Below the pieces are notes generated by a model that searched no databases, was not told the origin of the DNA, and worked only from the letters and a program-made list of their open reading frames with translations. The position numbers and the translations under genes were made by a program. DNA of 64,000 nt from Elephas maximus indicus (taxonomy: Eukaryota > Chordata > Mammalia > Proboscidea > Elephantidae). Of the stretch, positions 41,950 through 53,640 are shown in pieces. Where the stretch lies: NCBI RefSeq assembly GCF_024166365.1, contig NC_064842.1:28863001-28927000 (forward strand). Reading direction: 5' to 3'. Numbering within the stretch: the stretch's first letter is position 1; each line of letters opens with the position of its first letter.

Positions 41950-43360
41950 CTTTTTTTTTTTTTAATTTTTTTAATTTTTATTGTGCTTTAGCTGAAAAGT
42001 TTTAAAATCAAGTCAGTCTCTCATACAAAAATTTATATACACCTTGCTATTAAACTCCTAGTTGCTCTTCCCCTAATGAGACAGCACACTCCTTCCCTCC
42101 ATTCTGTTTTCCTGACCATTCAGCCAGCTTCTGAGCCCCTCGGCCCTCTCATCTCCCCTCCAGACAGGAGCTGCCCACAGTCTCATGTGTCTACTTGATC
42201 CAAGAAGCTCACTCTTCACCAGTCATCAGTAATCATTTTCTATCCCATAGTCCAGTCCAATCCCTGTCTGAAGAGTTGGCTTTGAGAATGGTTCCTGTCT
42301 TGGGCTAACAAAAGGTCTGGGGATCATGACATCCACGGTCCTTCTAGTCTGTCAGGCCATTAAGTCTGGTCTTTTTATGAGAATTTGAGGTCTGTATCCC
42401 ACTGCTCTCCTGCTCCCTCAGGGGTTCTCTTGCGTTCCTTGTCAGGGCAGGGCAGTCATCAGTTGTAGCCGGGCACCATCTAGTTCTGGTCTCAGACTGA
42501 TACAGTCTCTGGTTTATGTGGTCCTTTCTGTCTCTTGGGCTCATAATTACCCTGTGTCTTTGGTGTTCATTCTCCTTTGCTCCAGGCGGGTTGAGACCAA
42601 TTGATGCATCTTAGATGGCCACTTGCTAGCCTTTAGGACCCCAGACGCTACTCTCCAAAGTGGGATGCAGAATGTTTTCTTAATGGATTTTATTACGCTA
42701 ATTGACTTAGATGTCCCCTGAAATCATGGTCCCAAACCCCCGCCCCACTACGCTGGCCTTCAAAGTGTTCAGTTTATTCAGGAAACTGCTTTTGGTTTAG
42801 TCCAGTTGTGCTGACCACACCTGTATTGTGTTGTCTTTCCTTTCACCTAAAGTAGTTCTTATCTACTATCTAATTAGAGAATATCCCTCTCCCTCCCTCC
42901 CTCCCCACTCTCGTAACCATCAAAGAATATTTTCTTCTCTGTTTAAACTATTTTTTGAGTTCTTATAATAGTGGTCTCATACAACATTTGTCCTTTTGCA
43001 ACTGACTAATTTCACTCAGCATGATGCCTTCCAGATTCCTCCATGTTATGAAATGTTTCATGGACTCATCTTTGTTCTTTATCGATGCATAGTATTCCAT
43101 TATGTGAATACACCATAATTTATTTATCCATTCATCCGTTGATGGGCACCTTGGTTGCTTCCATCTTTTTGCTATTGTACATAGTGCTGCAGTGAATACA
43201 GCTGTGCATATATCTGTTGTGTAAAGGCTCTTATTTCTCTGGGATATGTTCCAAGGTGTGGGATTGCTGGATTGTATGGTAGTTCTATTTCTAGTTTTTT
43301 AAGGAAGTGCCAAATTGATTTCCAAAGTGGTTGTACTATTTTACATTCCCACCAGCAGTC
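41950..43360 (-). mobile_element. Afrotherian L1 (3' UTR and end of ORF2)
   Basis: Closely parallels the element at 9722-11130 base for base (CACTCCTTCCCTCCATTCTG, GATGGGCACCTTGGTTGCTT, TACATTCCCACCAGCAG), so the two belong to the same subfamily. It is 5' truncated within ORF2. Confidence 0.9.
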
Positions 43361-43409
43361 ATCACCCATTTTTTAAGTGTAGAGAGTTGGTGTTTTCTTT
43401 TCTTTAAAA

Positions 43410-43580
43410 GATTTTAGACAATGTACTGTAGAACACAGAATCTGGAGCCAGATTATGTGAGCTCAAATCCCAATCCCACCACCGCATTCGGTTTTCGGTG
43501 AGTTAAATTACATCTCTGTGCCTCAGAGTCTTCATTTTTAAAATATAATACAGTGAGTGAGGAGTATTTGTGAAGCTCTC
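43410..43580 (+). repeat. MIR SINE
   Basis: GAATCTGGAGCCAGATTATG, GTGCCTCAGAGTCTTCATTT in MIR order. Confidence 0.8.
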
Positions 43581-44399
43581 TTAATGCCATGCAGTAAGGT
43601 GCTTATCAGTATTTATAAAAATAAACATGAGAGAACCTTTGGGGAAATACCAAGATCAAATGCAAGACACGAACAATTACAATCTTCAGAACCTAGAAAG
43701 GGAAGCAGCAGAGTCCCAGGGCAGGAGCTCCCGAACTTCCTCAGTTCACAGGGCCGTTAGTGCTTTAGTAATTTTCACGATGTCCCTAGACCAAAGAAAT
43801 ACCTAACAGTTGCGTTTCATAAGTAGTTAGGTCTAAACAACTTAATAATTAAAGTCTTATCAACTTAGCATCTGTTGGGCATGGCACAACCTCCCACACC
43901 TTGGAATCAGATTGGGCACCACCACTCCATTTCCTGTCCAACATTGATTTGGGGGATATATTTGCTTTTTACGACCACAATCGTCAAAAATGCAGTTTTG
44001 CAGGATATCATATTATCAAAAGGAATTGTAGGAATCTAATGCTGAAACTGTCAACTACCCTGAAGTAGTAAAATTTTTAATGGTGTCTGACAGATGTCTC
44101 TGTTTCTCTCCAAAATCTAAAATATCCTACAGCACCTGGTGAGCTCGCTGCAGTGCCTGGGGGGCACCTTAGCACAAAACTTGGGAACTGCGGTATCAAT
44201 ACAGTACTCACTCCAGAGCCAAAGCCATCTCCATGAGAAACCACATGTAATGATTAATGTTTGCTTTTGATTGCCCTATTGTGTAAGTCCCTTCTTAGCT
44301 GTACAAACCTGGTACAGCTGGATACTATTAAGGAGATAATAGAGTGACTGAAAGTAGAGGTTTCAATTCCTAACATGACTACCATTTGTTGCATGATTG
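43581..44399. other. TBCE intron 3, no recognised repeat
   Basis: Unique-looking sequence; nothing assigned. Confidence 0.45.
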
Positions 44400-44550
44400 A
44401 TCTTGTTATTCAAAACAGTTCTAACAGCTTGAATGCTATTTTGTAAATGTAGAATCTGAGACTTAGAAATCATAAGTAACTAGCTCTAACTTGTATCAGA
44501 GCTAGAAAGTGGCTTAGCTGGCATCTGAAACTCTCTGACTCCAACACTGG
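44400..44550 (-). repeat. MIR-like SINE
   Basis: GAATCTGAGACTTAGAAATC and AGAGCTAGAAAGTGGCTTAG resemble reverse MIR; diverged. Confidence 0.5.
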
Positions 44551-44567
44551 GTGCTTGCCACCATAAA

Positions 44568-44768
44568 ACTTATTGCTGTTGAGTCAATTCTGACTTATTG
44601 TGACCTGACCAGGCAGAGCAGAACTGCTCCGTAGGGTTTCCACCGCTGAAATCTGCTTTACGGAAGCAGACTGCCACTTCTTTCTCCCACGGTGTGGCTA
44701 TTGGGTTTGAACTGCCGACCTTTTGGTTAGTAGCTAAGCTCTTAACCGCTGTGCCACCAGGGCTCCCT
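44568..44768 (-). mobile_element. AfroSINE, longer subtype, full length
   Basis: TTGCTGTTGAGTCAATTCTG tail to TGTGCCACCAGGGCTCCC head, in reverse. Confidence 0.9.
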
Positions 44769-44929
44769 TTCCACCATGCCACCTCATAATTCTGTAACTT
44801 ACTAAACTGACCTCTAAACCAACATAAGAGATTGCCCTGGAATCTCTACAATTTTACCTTTCAATCAAGAAAAACACTAGCTATATTGAATGCAATGATA
44901 CTCAAGAAGTAGGGTCATAAAAGAGAAAG

Positions 44930-45535
44930 AAGGAACCCAAAGGCTCAAAGAAGAAACTAGTCTATACAACAAACAGTCTACACGAACCATGGCCTCATCA
45001 GCCCTGAAACTGGAAGAACTACATGATACCTGGCTATACTACCAACCATTCTAACCAGGGCCACAAGAGACAGAACATGACAGAATGGGAGAATAATGTG
45101 GAACAGAATCTCAAATTTTTAAGAAAAAAAAAGAAGACTTATAGGACTGGTTGATACTGCAGTACTCCCCAGGACTGCTGCCCTGAGATACTCTTCAAAC
45201 CTTGAACAGAAACTAACCTTGTAGCTAAATAACAAATTGTCTCAAAAAAAAAAAAAAAAAAATGAGTATCACCCCTAAGTACTGTGCTCCTTTAAAAAAT
45301 CACCTATATGAGACTAAACAGTCAACAATTACTTTAATACAAAGATGAAAATGTAAGGGGGGCAGACAAGCTAGATTAATGGAAACAGAACAACCAGAAT
45401 GGAAATGAGAATGCTCACGCATTGTGAAGAATGTAACCGGTATCGCTGAACAATCTGTATAAAAATTCTTGATTATGAACACAAACTGCTGTGTAAACCT
45501 TCACCAAAAACAAAATAATTAAAAAAAAAAAAAGT
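44930..45535 (+). mobile_element. Afrotherian L1 3' UTR and tail
   Basis: AACCCAAAGGCTCAAAGAAG to AAACTGCTGTGTAAACCTTC and an A-rich tail; an internal A-run of 19 sits at 45244-45262. No ORF2 remains. Confidence 0.8.
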
Positions 45536-46800
45536 CATTCACCAGGAACATTCATGAATTAAGTAGTTGTTCATAAAGAAGGAGAGAAAACAGGTCTTTC
45601 TTTTTCTGTCGGCAGTCTGTTAATATTCACAGAACCCATAGTATTCTCTGAAAGAGATCAACCAACAAGAAAAAACATGCAACTTTTTGGGTAAAAGATA
45701 TTTAAAAATTTGCATTTTAGATGGAAAAAATAAAGCAAAGAACTCTAACCCTATGAAGCATATGGTTCTTGAAATCCAAGTAAATTGGGAGGATAAACAG
45801 CAAACCACTGATAGTTATCTCTTGGTGGTACCATTAGTAGTGATGTTCATTTTGTTCTTTTAATGTAACACTTTGTGTTTTCTAAATTCTCTACATGAAT
45901 GTATACTGTTTTTTAATTAAAACACATTCAACCTATTGCTTTTTTTTAAAAAAGATCCTGACTTATCTGAGACTTTTTTTAATGCTGGTCATCTATGCTA
46001 GAAAGGAAAAAATGCCAAGAATTTATTCTTCAACATTAAGAATAAAGAAGTAAAACTTTGTTTCATTGCCTCCATCTGTATTTTAAATTTTACATTATTT
46101 AAATCTTAATATTTTAAAAAAATGGTAAAGAAAATTACTTTGAGAGAATCATAGTTTAATTCTTTTGCTTTACGGGCTGAAATAAAAACTTGGCAGGCCT
46201 ATGGCCAAGTGTGTCTGCAAATCTATTCTCCACAGTGGCCACCAGGGGTCACTATTAGGACACCTCATCCAGCCAAATCACAGCATAAACCTGCATGACC
46301 TAGAAAATACTTCTGTAGTTGTGACTATTTGTGTGTAAATATTAGCTTTCACTTCCTTTGGTTCAGACAGTTCACATGAATGAGTAATACGTCTATTTGC
46401 AGAGAATGACAACGTACAGGGAGTTTCAGAGAAAAGGAAATGTCCTACTTAGCATTTTTAAAATGTCCCTCAGACTGCTACATAATAATTTGGGGTACTT
46501 AAAAGCAAATTCCTGGAGCCCATGCCCCAAAAATCTGTTTGGAATAGGACTGAAAATTCCGTATGTTTCACAAGCTGCCCAGGTGATGAAGATGTGTACA
46601 GCCAGAGATGGGAATTGCTCTCTATGAGATGGTACGAGCATTATACACGGCATAGGTAATTTTTTTTTTTTTTTTTTTAGGTAATTATTTAGACTTCTGT
46701 TTTCGTTCCTGACTTATCATCCAACTGGAAATGTCACAGTGAAATATAAAAGGACCAAAATATCAGCCTCAGATATTTAATTCTTAGTCAATATAAGAAG
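45536..46800. other. TBCE intron 3, mixed
   Basis: Position 46485-46630 resembles a MER1-type hAT fragment (CTGGAGCCCATGCCCC, CCAGGTGATGAAGATGTG). The poly(A) insertion at 46653-46686 follows it. The rest is unassigned. Confidence 0.5.
46653..46686 (-). mobile_element. Second pure poly(A) insertion with target-site duplication
   Basis: TAGGTAATT at 46653-46661 and 46678-46686 flanks a bare T-run of about 18 bases (poly(A) on the - strand). Confidence 0.7.
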
Positions 46801-46924
46801 ACGTTGTTGCTGTTGTTGTTAGGTACCTTGTGTCAATTCCAGCTCACAGCAGCCCTACAGGACAGAGCAGAACTGCCCGAGGCTAAAAATCTCTACAGGA
46901 TAAACAATCAACTATAGGAGACCA

Positions 46925-47022
46925 GGAAACCCTCGTGGCGCAGTGGCTGAGTGCTATGGCTGCTAACCAAAACGTTGGCAGTTCAAATCCACCAGGCGCT
47001 CCGGGTTTGGTTTTTGGTTTTG
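46925..47022 (+). mobile_element. AfroSINE with internal deletion
   Basis: GGAAACCCTCGTGGCGCAGT to CACCAGGCGCTCC, then directly GGGTTTGGTTTTTGG; the middle third is missing. It lies in the insert that splits the SINE at 46806-47360. Confidence 0.85.
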
Positions 47023-47039
47023 GTATGAGAGACCCAACT

Positions 47040-47250
47040 GTTAACTTTACCCGAAAACAAAGAAGGCAAGGAGGGGAAGAGAAGCTAGATCAATGGAAAC
47101 AACAAACAGAATGGAAATAATAAGAATGCTGATATATTGTGAAAATTGTAACTAATGTCACAGAACAATCTGTATAAAATGTTACATGGGAACCTAATTT
47201 GCTGTGTAAACTTTCACCTAAACAAGAATAAAATATTAAAAAAAAAAAAA
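47040..47250 (+). mobile_element. Afrotherian L1 3' end, truncated
   Basis: AACAGAATGGAAATAATAAG to GCTGTGTAAACTTTCACCTA with an A-tail at 47238-47249. Confidence 0.82.
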
Positions 47251-47360
47251 CTTTACAGGAGCAGATCACCAGGTCTTCTCTCCCATAGAGCAGCTGTTGG
47301 GTTTGAACCTCCAACCTTTTGGTTAGCAGCCCAGTGCTTAACCATTGCACCACCCAAATC

Positions 47361-47519
47361 AAACCAAACCCGTTGCCATCGAGTCGATTCCGGCTTAGCA
47401 ACCCTGTAGGACAGAGTAGAACTGTCCCATAGAGTTTTCCAAAGAGCGGGTGGTGGATTTAAACTGCTGACCTTTTGTTTAGCAGCTGAGCTATTAACCA
47501 CTGCACCACCAGGGCTCTT
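47361..47519 (-). mobile_element. AfroSINE, full length
   Basis: CCGTTGCCATCGAGTCGATTC tail to CACCACCAGGGCTC head, in reverse, directly abutting the split SINE. Confidence 0.9.
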
Positions 47520-47776
47520 CATAACAAGATAGTTTAATGTAAATATTTATAATAAGCAAAATAATATTTCAATTCCAATCCAGAAAAATCTACCAACTCT
47601 GTGCAAAAATGAGGGTTTTAATTTCCTTGAATAATCAGTCCTTGGGTTCCTCAGACTTCAACTCACCGTGCAGAAAGAATAAGCCCGTTTGGGAGCAAAT
47701 GTGCACCTGACAAATGGTCATGTGAATTTACATTCTGAACCCTGATGAAATGATAAAAGTTATCATATCCACATAC

Positions 47777-47962
47777 CTTTGCTGTTTTATAATAGAGTCA
47801 AAACCAACAGTTTCTACAGGTTTATTTCCAATTATAACAACTTGCTCTTTTCTGTCTCCCTCTGGTCCGTCTTCTAACGCATAGCGGTTCTTAACTGCAG
47901 TAAGAAAGTCTACTCCAAAATTTACCTTGTTGGGACGGATAAAGGATCCGCCTGTTGGGTGC
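47777..47962 (-). CDS. TBCE: TBCE coding exon 3 (end of CAP-Gly domain and linker)
   Basis: The frame starts [20 protein letters not shown] and ends GFDSIIKQQ, 61 full codons (residues 63-123). The GGSFIRP stretch closes the CAP-Gly fold. The acceptor is CTTTTCCAG and the donor GTATGT. It ends with AG, which joins T of the next exon to make Ser. Confidence 0.97.
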
Positions 47963-48905
47963 CTGGAAAAGGAAAGGAATGGTACTGAGAAAAAAAAATA
48001 TTGTCCTCCAAGAAACCACCAACACATAAATACAATGGTCTGAAGGTTTTCAGAAATTTCTGTATGCTGAAAAAAAAAATCAACAAAATCCACATAAAAG
48101 GGAAAATACTATATTAAAGGAAAATTTATAATCATTACCAATGATCACAAAGGGTTACGGACTTCTGCAAGCATATAAAATCCCAATGGATTAACAGATA
48201 AGAAATATGGTACAGGTAACTCACTAATTATTAAAATTTAAAATATAACTGGCAAAAAAAATAAAGAAAAAACATAAAGCCCCAAAGATTGCAAGGTTGG
48301 GTTTCTCTATGGCTCCATAGTCATACTCCTGGCGAATTTATCAGAAAGCAATAATTTAAAAATAAAAACAAATTACATTTACCAAGATTTCATATAATAG
48401 CATTATTTGTAATTGAGGGGCTCTAGAAATGATGCCCAGCTTGGTAAGAACCATTACGTAAACCAGAGAGATGAGGAATATGCTTGTAGTCATTTAAAAA
48501 TTCTAGCCACAATACTTACTTAAAAACTGAACACAAATTGTACATGATACAACTACACAGAAATCATACCTGCATATGGACAAAGACTGGATAAAGACAC
48601 AAAGAAATGAAAACATTTGTGGGCGACAGGACTATGGACAAAATCTTTTCGTTTTAATGATGACTTTTAAAACTAATAATAGTTTTAAAAGCTTAACATG
48701 GAGCTAAAAGAGAGCATATGGGAAGAATTCTACATAAATATAGAATATTATATCATAATTTATATTGTTTTACAGCAACTTTTAATAATAATCTCTATCA
48801 GAATTTATTGACATATTAACTATATTGTAATATGTAATGAAGATTTTCTCAGGCTTTGCCAGAGATTGAAAACAGGTCTTTAGGGTCATTAAATTTCAGC
48901 ATTCC
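47963..48905. other. TBCE intron 2 (part), no recognised repeat
   Basis: AT-rich sequence; only a short AfroSINE tail follows at 48910-48948 (AGAGTCGGAATCGACTCGAG). Confidence 0.5.
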
Positions 48906-48969
48906 TTATAAGAGTCGGAATCGACTCGAGGGCACTGGGACTGGGGTTATATAATAGCAATGATACATT

Positions 48970-49260
48970 AATTTCAGGGAATTTCATAGTCTAGCTCTGG
49001 CTAGACTATGATGAAAGGTCATGGGGAAAAAGACAAAGAATGACCGGAGACCCAAGGTCCCGCATTCAACAACTACTATCAAGTCATCCAAGGTCATCCT
49101 GGATCCTGCAGCCAACGGCAATGGGGGCAGAGACAACCTATCTCCACTAAGCCCTGCCTAAATCCCCTGACACATAGAATCATGAGTAAGAAAATGGTTG
49201 TGTTAAGCCACCAAGTTTTGTGGTGGTTAATCATGTAGCAAGAGCTGAAATGGATGGGGG
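48970..49260 (+). repeat. MaLR-like LTR fragment
   Basis: AATCATGAGTAAGAAAATGG, TGTTAAGCCACCAAGTTTTG and GTTAATCATGTAGCAAGAGC resemble the 3' end of mammalian MLT1-type LTRs. Confidence 0.55.
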
Positions 49261-50903
49261 TAAAATCACTATTTTCACTAGTCTCTAACCAAAATTCAAT
49301 ATTCCTTCAATTATGAATACAGGCAGCACACCATAGTACTTTATGAAATCAGAAATATTTTGATATCATTTAACAGTTGTTACAAATCTGTTACCGACCA
49401 AAAAATTGTTAATTTTCACACTACTCCAAAATTTAGTCGTTATTAGACCTGTAAGTAGATCTTATTTTTAATGTTACTTAATGAACATATATCTTACTAT
49501 GTCACAATTAAAAAATATATATTTGACTACTATATCTCAATGTGACTGGTTTCCTTTGTAATACTATATATTTTCTGTTTTTAAAATATTTTGTGCCCGT
49601 CAAAAAAAAATCCAGAGCACAAAAAGGGTTAAGGACTCCTGGCCTAGAGCGTATTCCACAAAGAAATATAATCGGAGCTGGGCCTTGAAGGATAGGCAGA
49701 AGTTTGGTGGAAAAGTGGTGGTATTTTCGTCCTACCCTAAGCAAGATCCTACACGTAAATACTCACGAAAATAAAGAAGCACAGCAGAAGCAGCACTACT
49801 GAAAGGACAGGCATAAAACTTACAGAACCATACATAACATTTAAAATAAAATGTTATGGTTTAAACAAAAAGTGCTTTTTCTGAAGAATATTACAGAGAT
49901 CACCTCCAGGTGATCGCCTTTAATTTTCTATTATGACAGCATACAAATAGATCTTGTGTTTACTGACAACTAAATGTTATTAATGTTAAACACTTCAGCT
50001 GTACAGGCTGAAATAAATCCCAAGGTATGTTGTTAGGTGTTGGAAAAAATTTCCAGCACAATTTAGAACAGTAGCTGCTATATCAATCTGTCTAAATGAG
50101 TTTTCTAAGATACTACTTCACTGTTTCTAGAATCTTACATGTATGAAATAGGTTTAATAGTACTGGTAGTATTAGAGTATTAGTATTAGTACTAATTAGT
50201 AATAGTATTAGAGGAGTAATATGCAGGGGGTAGATTTAGAGACAAGAAAATCTATTTTTAAATTCATTAAGTGATTTAAACAAAAAAGTAAGTATAAGAG
50301 CTCAAGTTAAAAAACAAGTACTTGTACTGTATAAATTGAAAACAACAATTCAAAACATGAATACCGTGATTTTCATTTTTATCCCAAATTCACACTTTTT
50401 AAGATGGTGGTAATGGACAATTCAAGAGACGATCTTTACTACCGTTTAACTTGCTTGTAGAGAGACAGAGGGAGAGTCAGGAATGGTGTTATACAGTTGC
50501 AAAGTAGCTGCTTACAGATCAAAGGCTAACATCAAAGATTAATCTCCTCTGGAACATTCCTGGCAGGTTTCATAGAAAATAAAAGAGCCCAGAAAATAAA
50601 GAAACATGTTAGCTGAAATTTCCGAAAGATAAACTGTATGATTTATGCTGACTCCACTGCAGTTTCAGATTTAATAACAAGATGCTGCAGCTAAACACTG
50701 AAAATGTGAACTCTGTCTAAAGACACAAATGCTGGCCGGGGGACAAGGGGGGAGGGAGGAAGATCCAAAATGTTTCTCCTACAGCATTCGACTTGCTCAA
50801 ATTCCTTCCTCCTCCTGTCCTCCAATCACAGATGTTGCCAGCAAAATCAACATTCCGACCATGGCCCTTACAGAAACTTGAGGGTCCATGAAGCCCAGTT
50901 ATC
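49261..50903. other. TBCE intron 2 (part), no recognised repeat
   Basis: AT-rich sequence with a short imperfect AGTATTAGTATTAGTACT stretch near 50165-50215. Nothing else is assigned. Confidence 0.5.
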
Positions 50904-50914
50904 AAGATTCAATC

Positions 50915-52815
50915 CTCAACAACAAAAAGACAAACAATTCAACTGAAAAATGGGCAAAGGACAGGGACCCTTCTCCAAAGACATGCAGGCGGCCAACAAA
51001 CACATGAAGAAACGCTCCTGATCATTAGCCATTACAGAGATGCAAATTAAAATTGCAATGAGATACAATCTCACCCCCAACATCAATGGCACCAACCAAA
51101 AACACAGAACAACAAATGCTGGCAAGGGTGTGGGGAGACTGCAATTCTTACAAACCACTAGTGGGAATGTAAAATGGAACAACCACTATGGGAAATAATA
51201 TGGCTCTTCCATAAAAAGCTAAAAATAGAAATATCATATGATCCAGCAATCCCACTTCTAGATGTATACCCTAGAGAAATAAGAGCCATGACACAAATGG
51301 ACATACCTACACTCATGTTCACTGCAGCATTATTCACAATAGCAAAAAGATGGAAACACATACACAATGGAATACTATGCAATGATAAAGAATAATGATG
51401 AATCTGCAAAACATTTCACAACATGGATGAATCTGGAGGACAGCATGCCAAATGAAATAAGCCAGTCACAAAAGGACAAATACTATATGCGACCACTATT
51501 ATAAAAAAATAAGAAAAGGCTTACATGCAGAAAAAACATTCTTTGATAGTTACCAGGGAGGGGAGGGAGAGGGAGAGGGAGAGTACAGTACTAAACAGTC
51601 AGAAAACGTGGTAATACTGGTGAAAGGAAAGGCAACGCACTGTATGTGGGAAATCAGCACAACATGACAAAGGCAGACACTGAGGGAACACAAGAACAAA
51701 GGGCAGCTATGGCAATTACTATAACATAGACAATCCTGCAACAATGGTATTAATAAACAATAATTTATGAAGGGATACACAGGTAGGTAGGAATGCTAAA
51801 GGGATGTGGGAGGATGTAAGGAAGTGCACCTACCTGCAGATATAGGTTAGGATGTGGATATCTCTACATACATACTTGTCGATGCTGCATGTATACTAAC
51901 AATAGAACACACAAGGGGCACAGTCAAGGAAACTTCTTAAGCACAAACAAACATCTGTGGGGACAAAGATACTAGGCTTGAAGGCTAAGGATCATAGACT
52001 TGAGGGACATCTACATCAACTGGCATATCACAGTGCATAAAAACAACATTCTACATCCTACTTTGGTGAGTAGAATCTGGGATATTAAAAGCTTTCGAGT
52101 TGCCATCTAAGATACAAAGAGTGCTCTCTTTCTGTCTGGAGTAAAGAAAAGTGACAAAATCCAAAGACTCAAAGGAGTAATTAGTCCAAAGGACTAATAG
52201 ACCATTGTGCAACAGCCTACACAACCCCGAGACCAGAAGAACTAGACAGTGCCCAGCTACCACTACCAACTGCTCTGACTGGAATCACAATAGAAAGTCC
52301 TGGACAAAGTGGGAGAAAAATGTAGAACAAAAAATCAAATTCATTAAAAAAATAAATAAAAAAGATCAGACTTACTGGCCTGATAGAGGCTGGAGGAACC
52401 CCCAAGACTATGGCCCTAAGACACCCCTCTGACTTGGAATTGCAGCCGTTCCCAGAAACCACCTTCTAGCCAAGCAATAGACAGGACTATAAAATAAACA
52501 TTAACACCTGAAAAGAACGTGCTCCACAGAACAAAACAATTACAGGAGACCAAAAGGCCAACATTTGCCCTAAAGCAAAGATGAGAAGACAGGAAGGGGT
52601 AGGAAAATCAGGAGAAAGGAAACGGAGAAGCCAGGGCAGAAATACAGGGAGTGCTGACATAGTGTAGGGGTTGCAACCAATGTCATGGAACACTTGTATA
52701 CAATTTATTGAATGGGAAACTAATTGGGTCTGAAGCTTTCACCTAAAACACAATAAAATATTTAAAAGAAAATGTAAATGTAACGGGGGGCACTGGGGGG
52801 AAGATAAGTTAAAAA
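50915..52815 (+). mobile_element. Afrotherian L1, 5' truncated, with target duplication
   Basis: Starts in ORF2 (AACTGAAAAATGGGCAAAGG), carries the ORF2 end and complete 3' UTR, and ends AATAAAATATTTAAAAG. AAGATTCAATC flanks it at 50904-50914 and 52816-52826. Frames are broken by stops. It is antisense to TBCE. Confidence 0.9.
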
Positions 52816-52869
52816 AAGATTCAATCTCCCCTATCTCCCCAGAAGGGTTGCCATGGAAAATTCAGTATG

Positions 52870-53640
52870 CCCAGTTAAATTCAAACTATTGGTAAAACAA
52901 CGAATGTAAAAGCCCTATACAAATGAAGCTACAAAACACTACTGCAAGAAACCAAAACAGACCTACATAAATGGAAAAACATACCATGCTCATAGATAGG
53001 TAGACTTAGCATTGTGAAAGTGTCAATTCTACCCAAAGCAATCTAAAAATACAATGCAATCCCAATCCAAATACCAACAGCAATCTTTAAAAAGATGGAA
53101 AAACTAATCATTAACTTTATATGGAAAGAATAAAGAAAACTAAAGACACAAGGGAAAGATTAGTCCAAAGAACTAATGGACCACATCTACCACGGCCTCC
53201 ACCAGCCTGGTGCTCGGCTACCACCACTGGCTGTTCTGACAGGGATCACGATAGATGGTCCCGGACAGAGCTGGCAAAATTCTAACTCAAAAAGAAAGAC
53301 CAGATTTGCTGGCCTGACAGAGACTGGAGAAACCCTTAGAGTTCACCTTTCAGCTCAGATTTAATAAGGTCACTCCTGAGGTTCACCCTTCAGCCAAAGA
53401 TTGAACAGGCCCATGGAACAAAACAAGACTACAGGGGCACAGCAGCCCTGGAGCGGGGACTGGAAAGTAGGAGGGAACAGGAAAGCCGGTAATAGGGGAC
53501 ACATGGTTGAGAAACAAGAGTGTTGACATATCATGGGGTTGTTAACCAATGTCGTCCAACAATGTGTGTGCTGTTTGATGAGAAACTAGTTTGTTTTGTA
53601 AACAAACCATCTAAAGTTCAATAAAAAAAAAATTAAAAAC
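52870..53640 (+). mobile_element. Afrotherian L1 with a large internal deletion
   Basis: Part of ORF2 (CTTTATATGGAAAGAATAAA) runs directly into the 3' UTR at about 53150 (GACACAAGGGAAAGATTAGT). It ends TTCAATAAAAAAAAA. All the ORF2 C-terminal sequence between the two is missing. Confidence 0.85.

Larger units (their letters stand above)
46806..47360 (-). mobile_element. AfroSINE split by an L1/SINE insertion
   Basis: The tail half at 46806-46900 (GTTGTTAGGTACCTTGTGTC) continues in the head half at 47250-47360 (GGAGCAGATCACCAGGTC, TGCACCACCC). CTCTACAGGA-like sequence at both breaks (46891-46900; CTTTACAGGA at 47252-47261) is the target duplication of the insert. Confidence 0.75.

Noticed and set aside
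51554..51585. GGGAGA-type tandem tract as a special element
   Set aside because: It is part of the L1 3' UTR purine tract and is found in shorter form in the sister copies.
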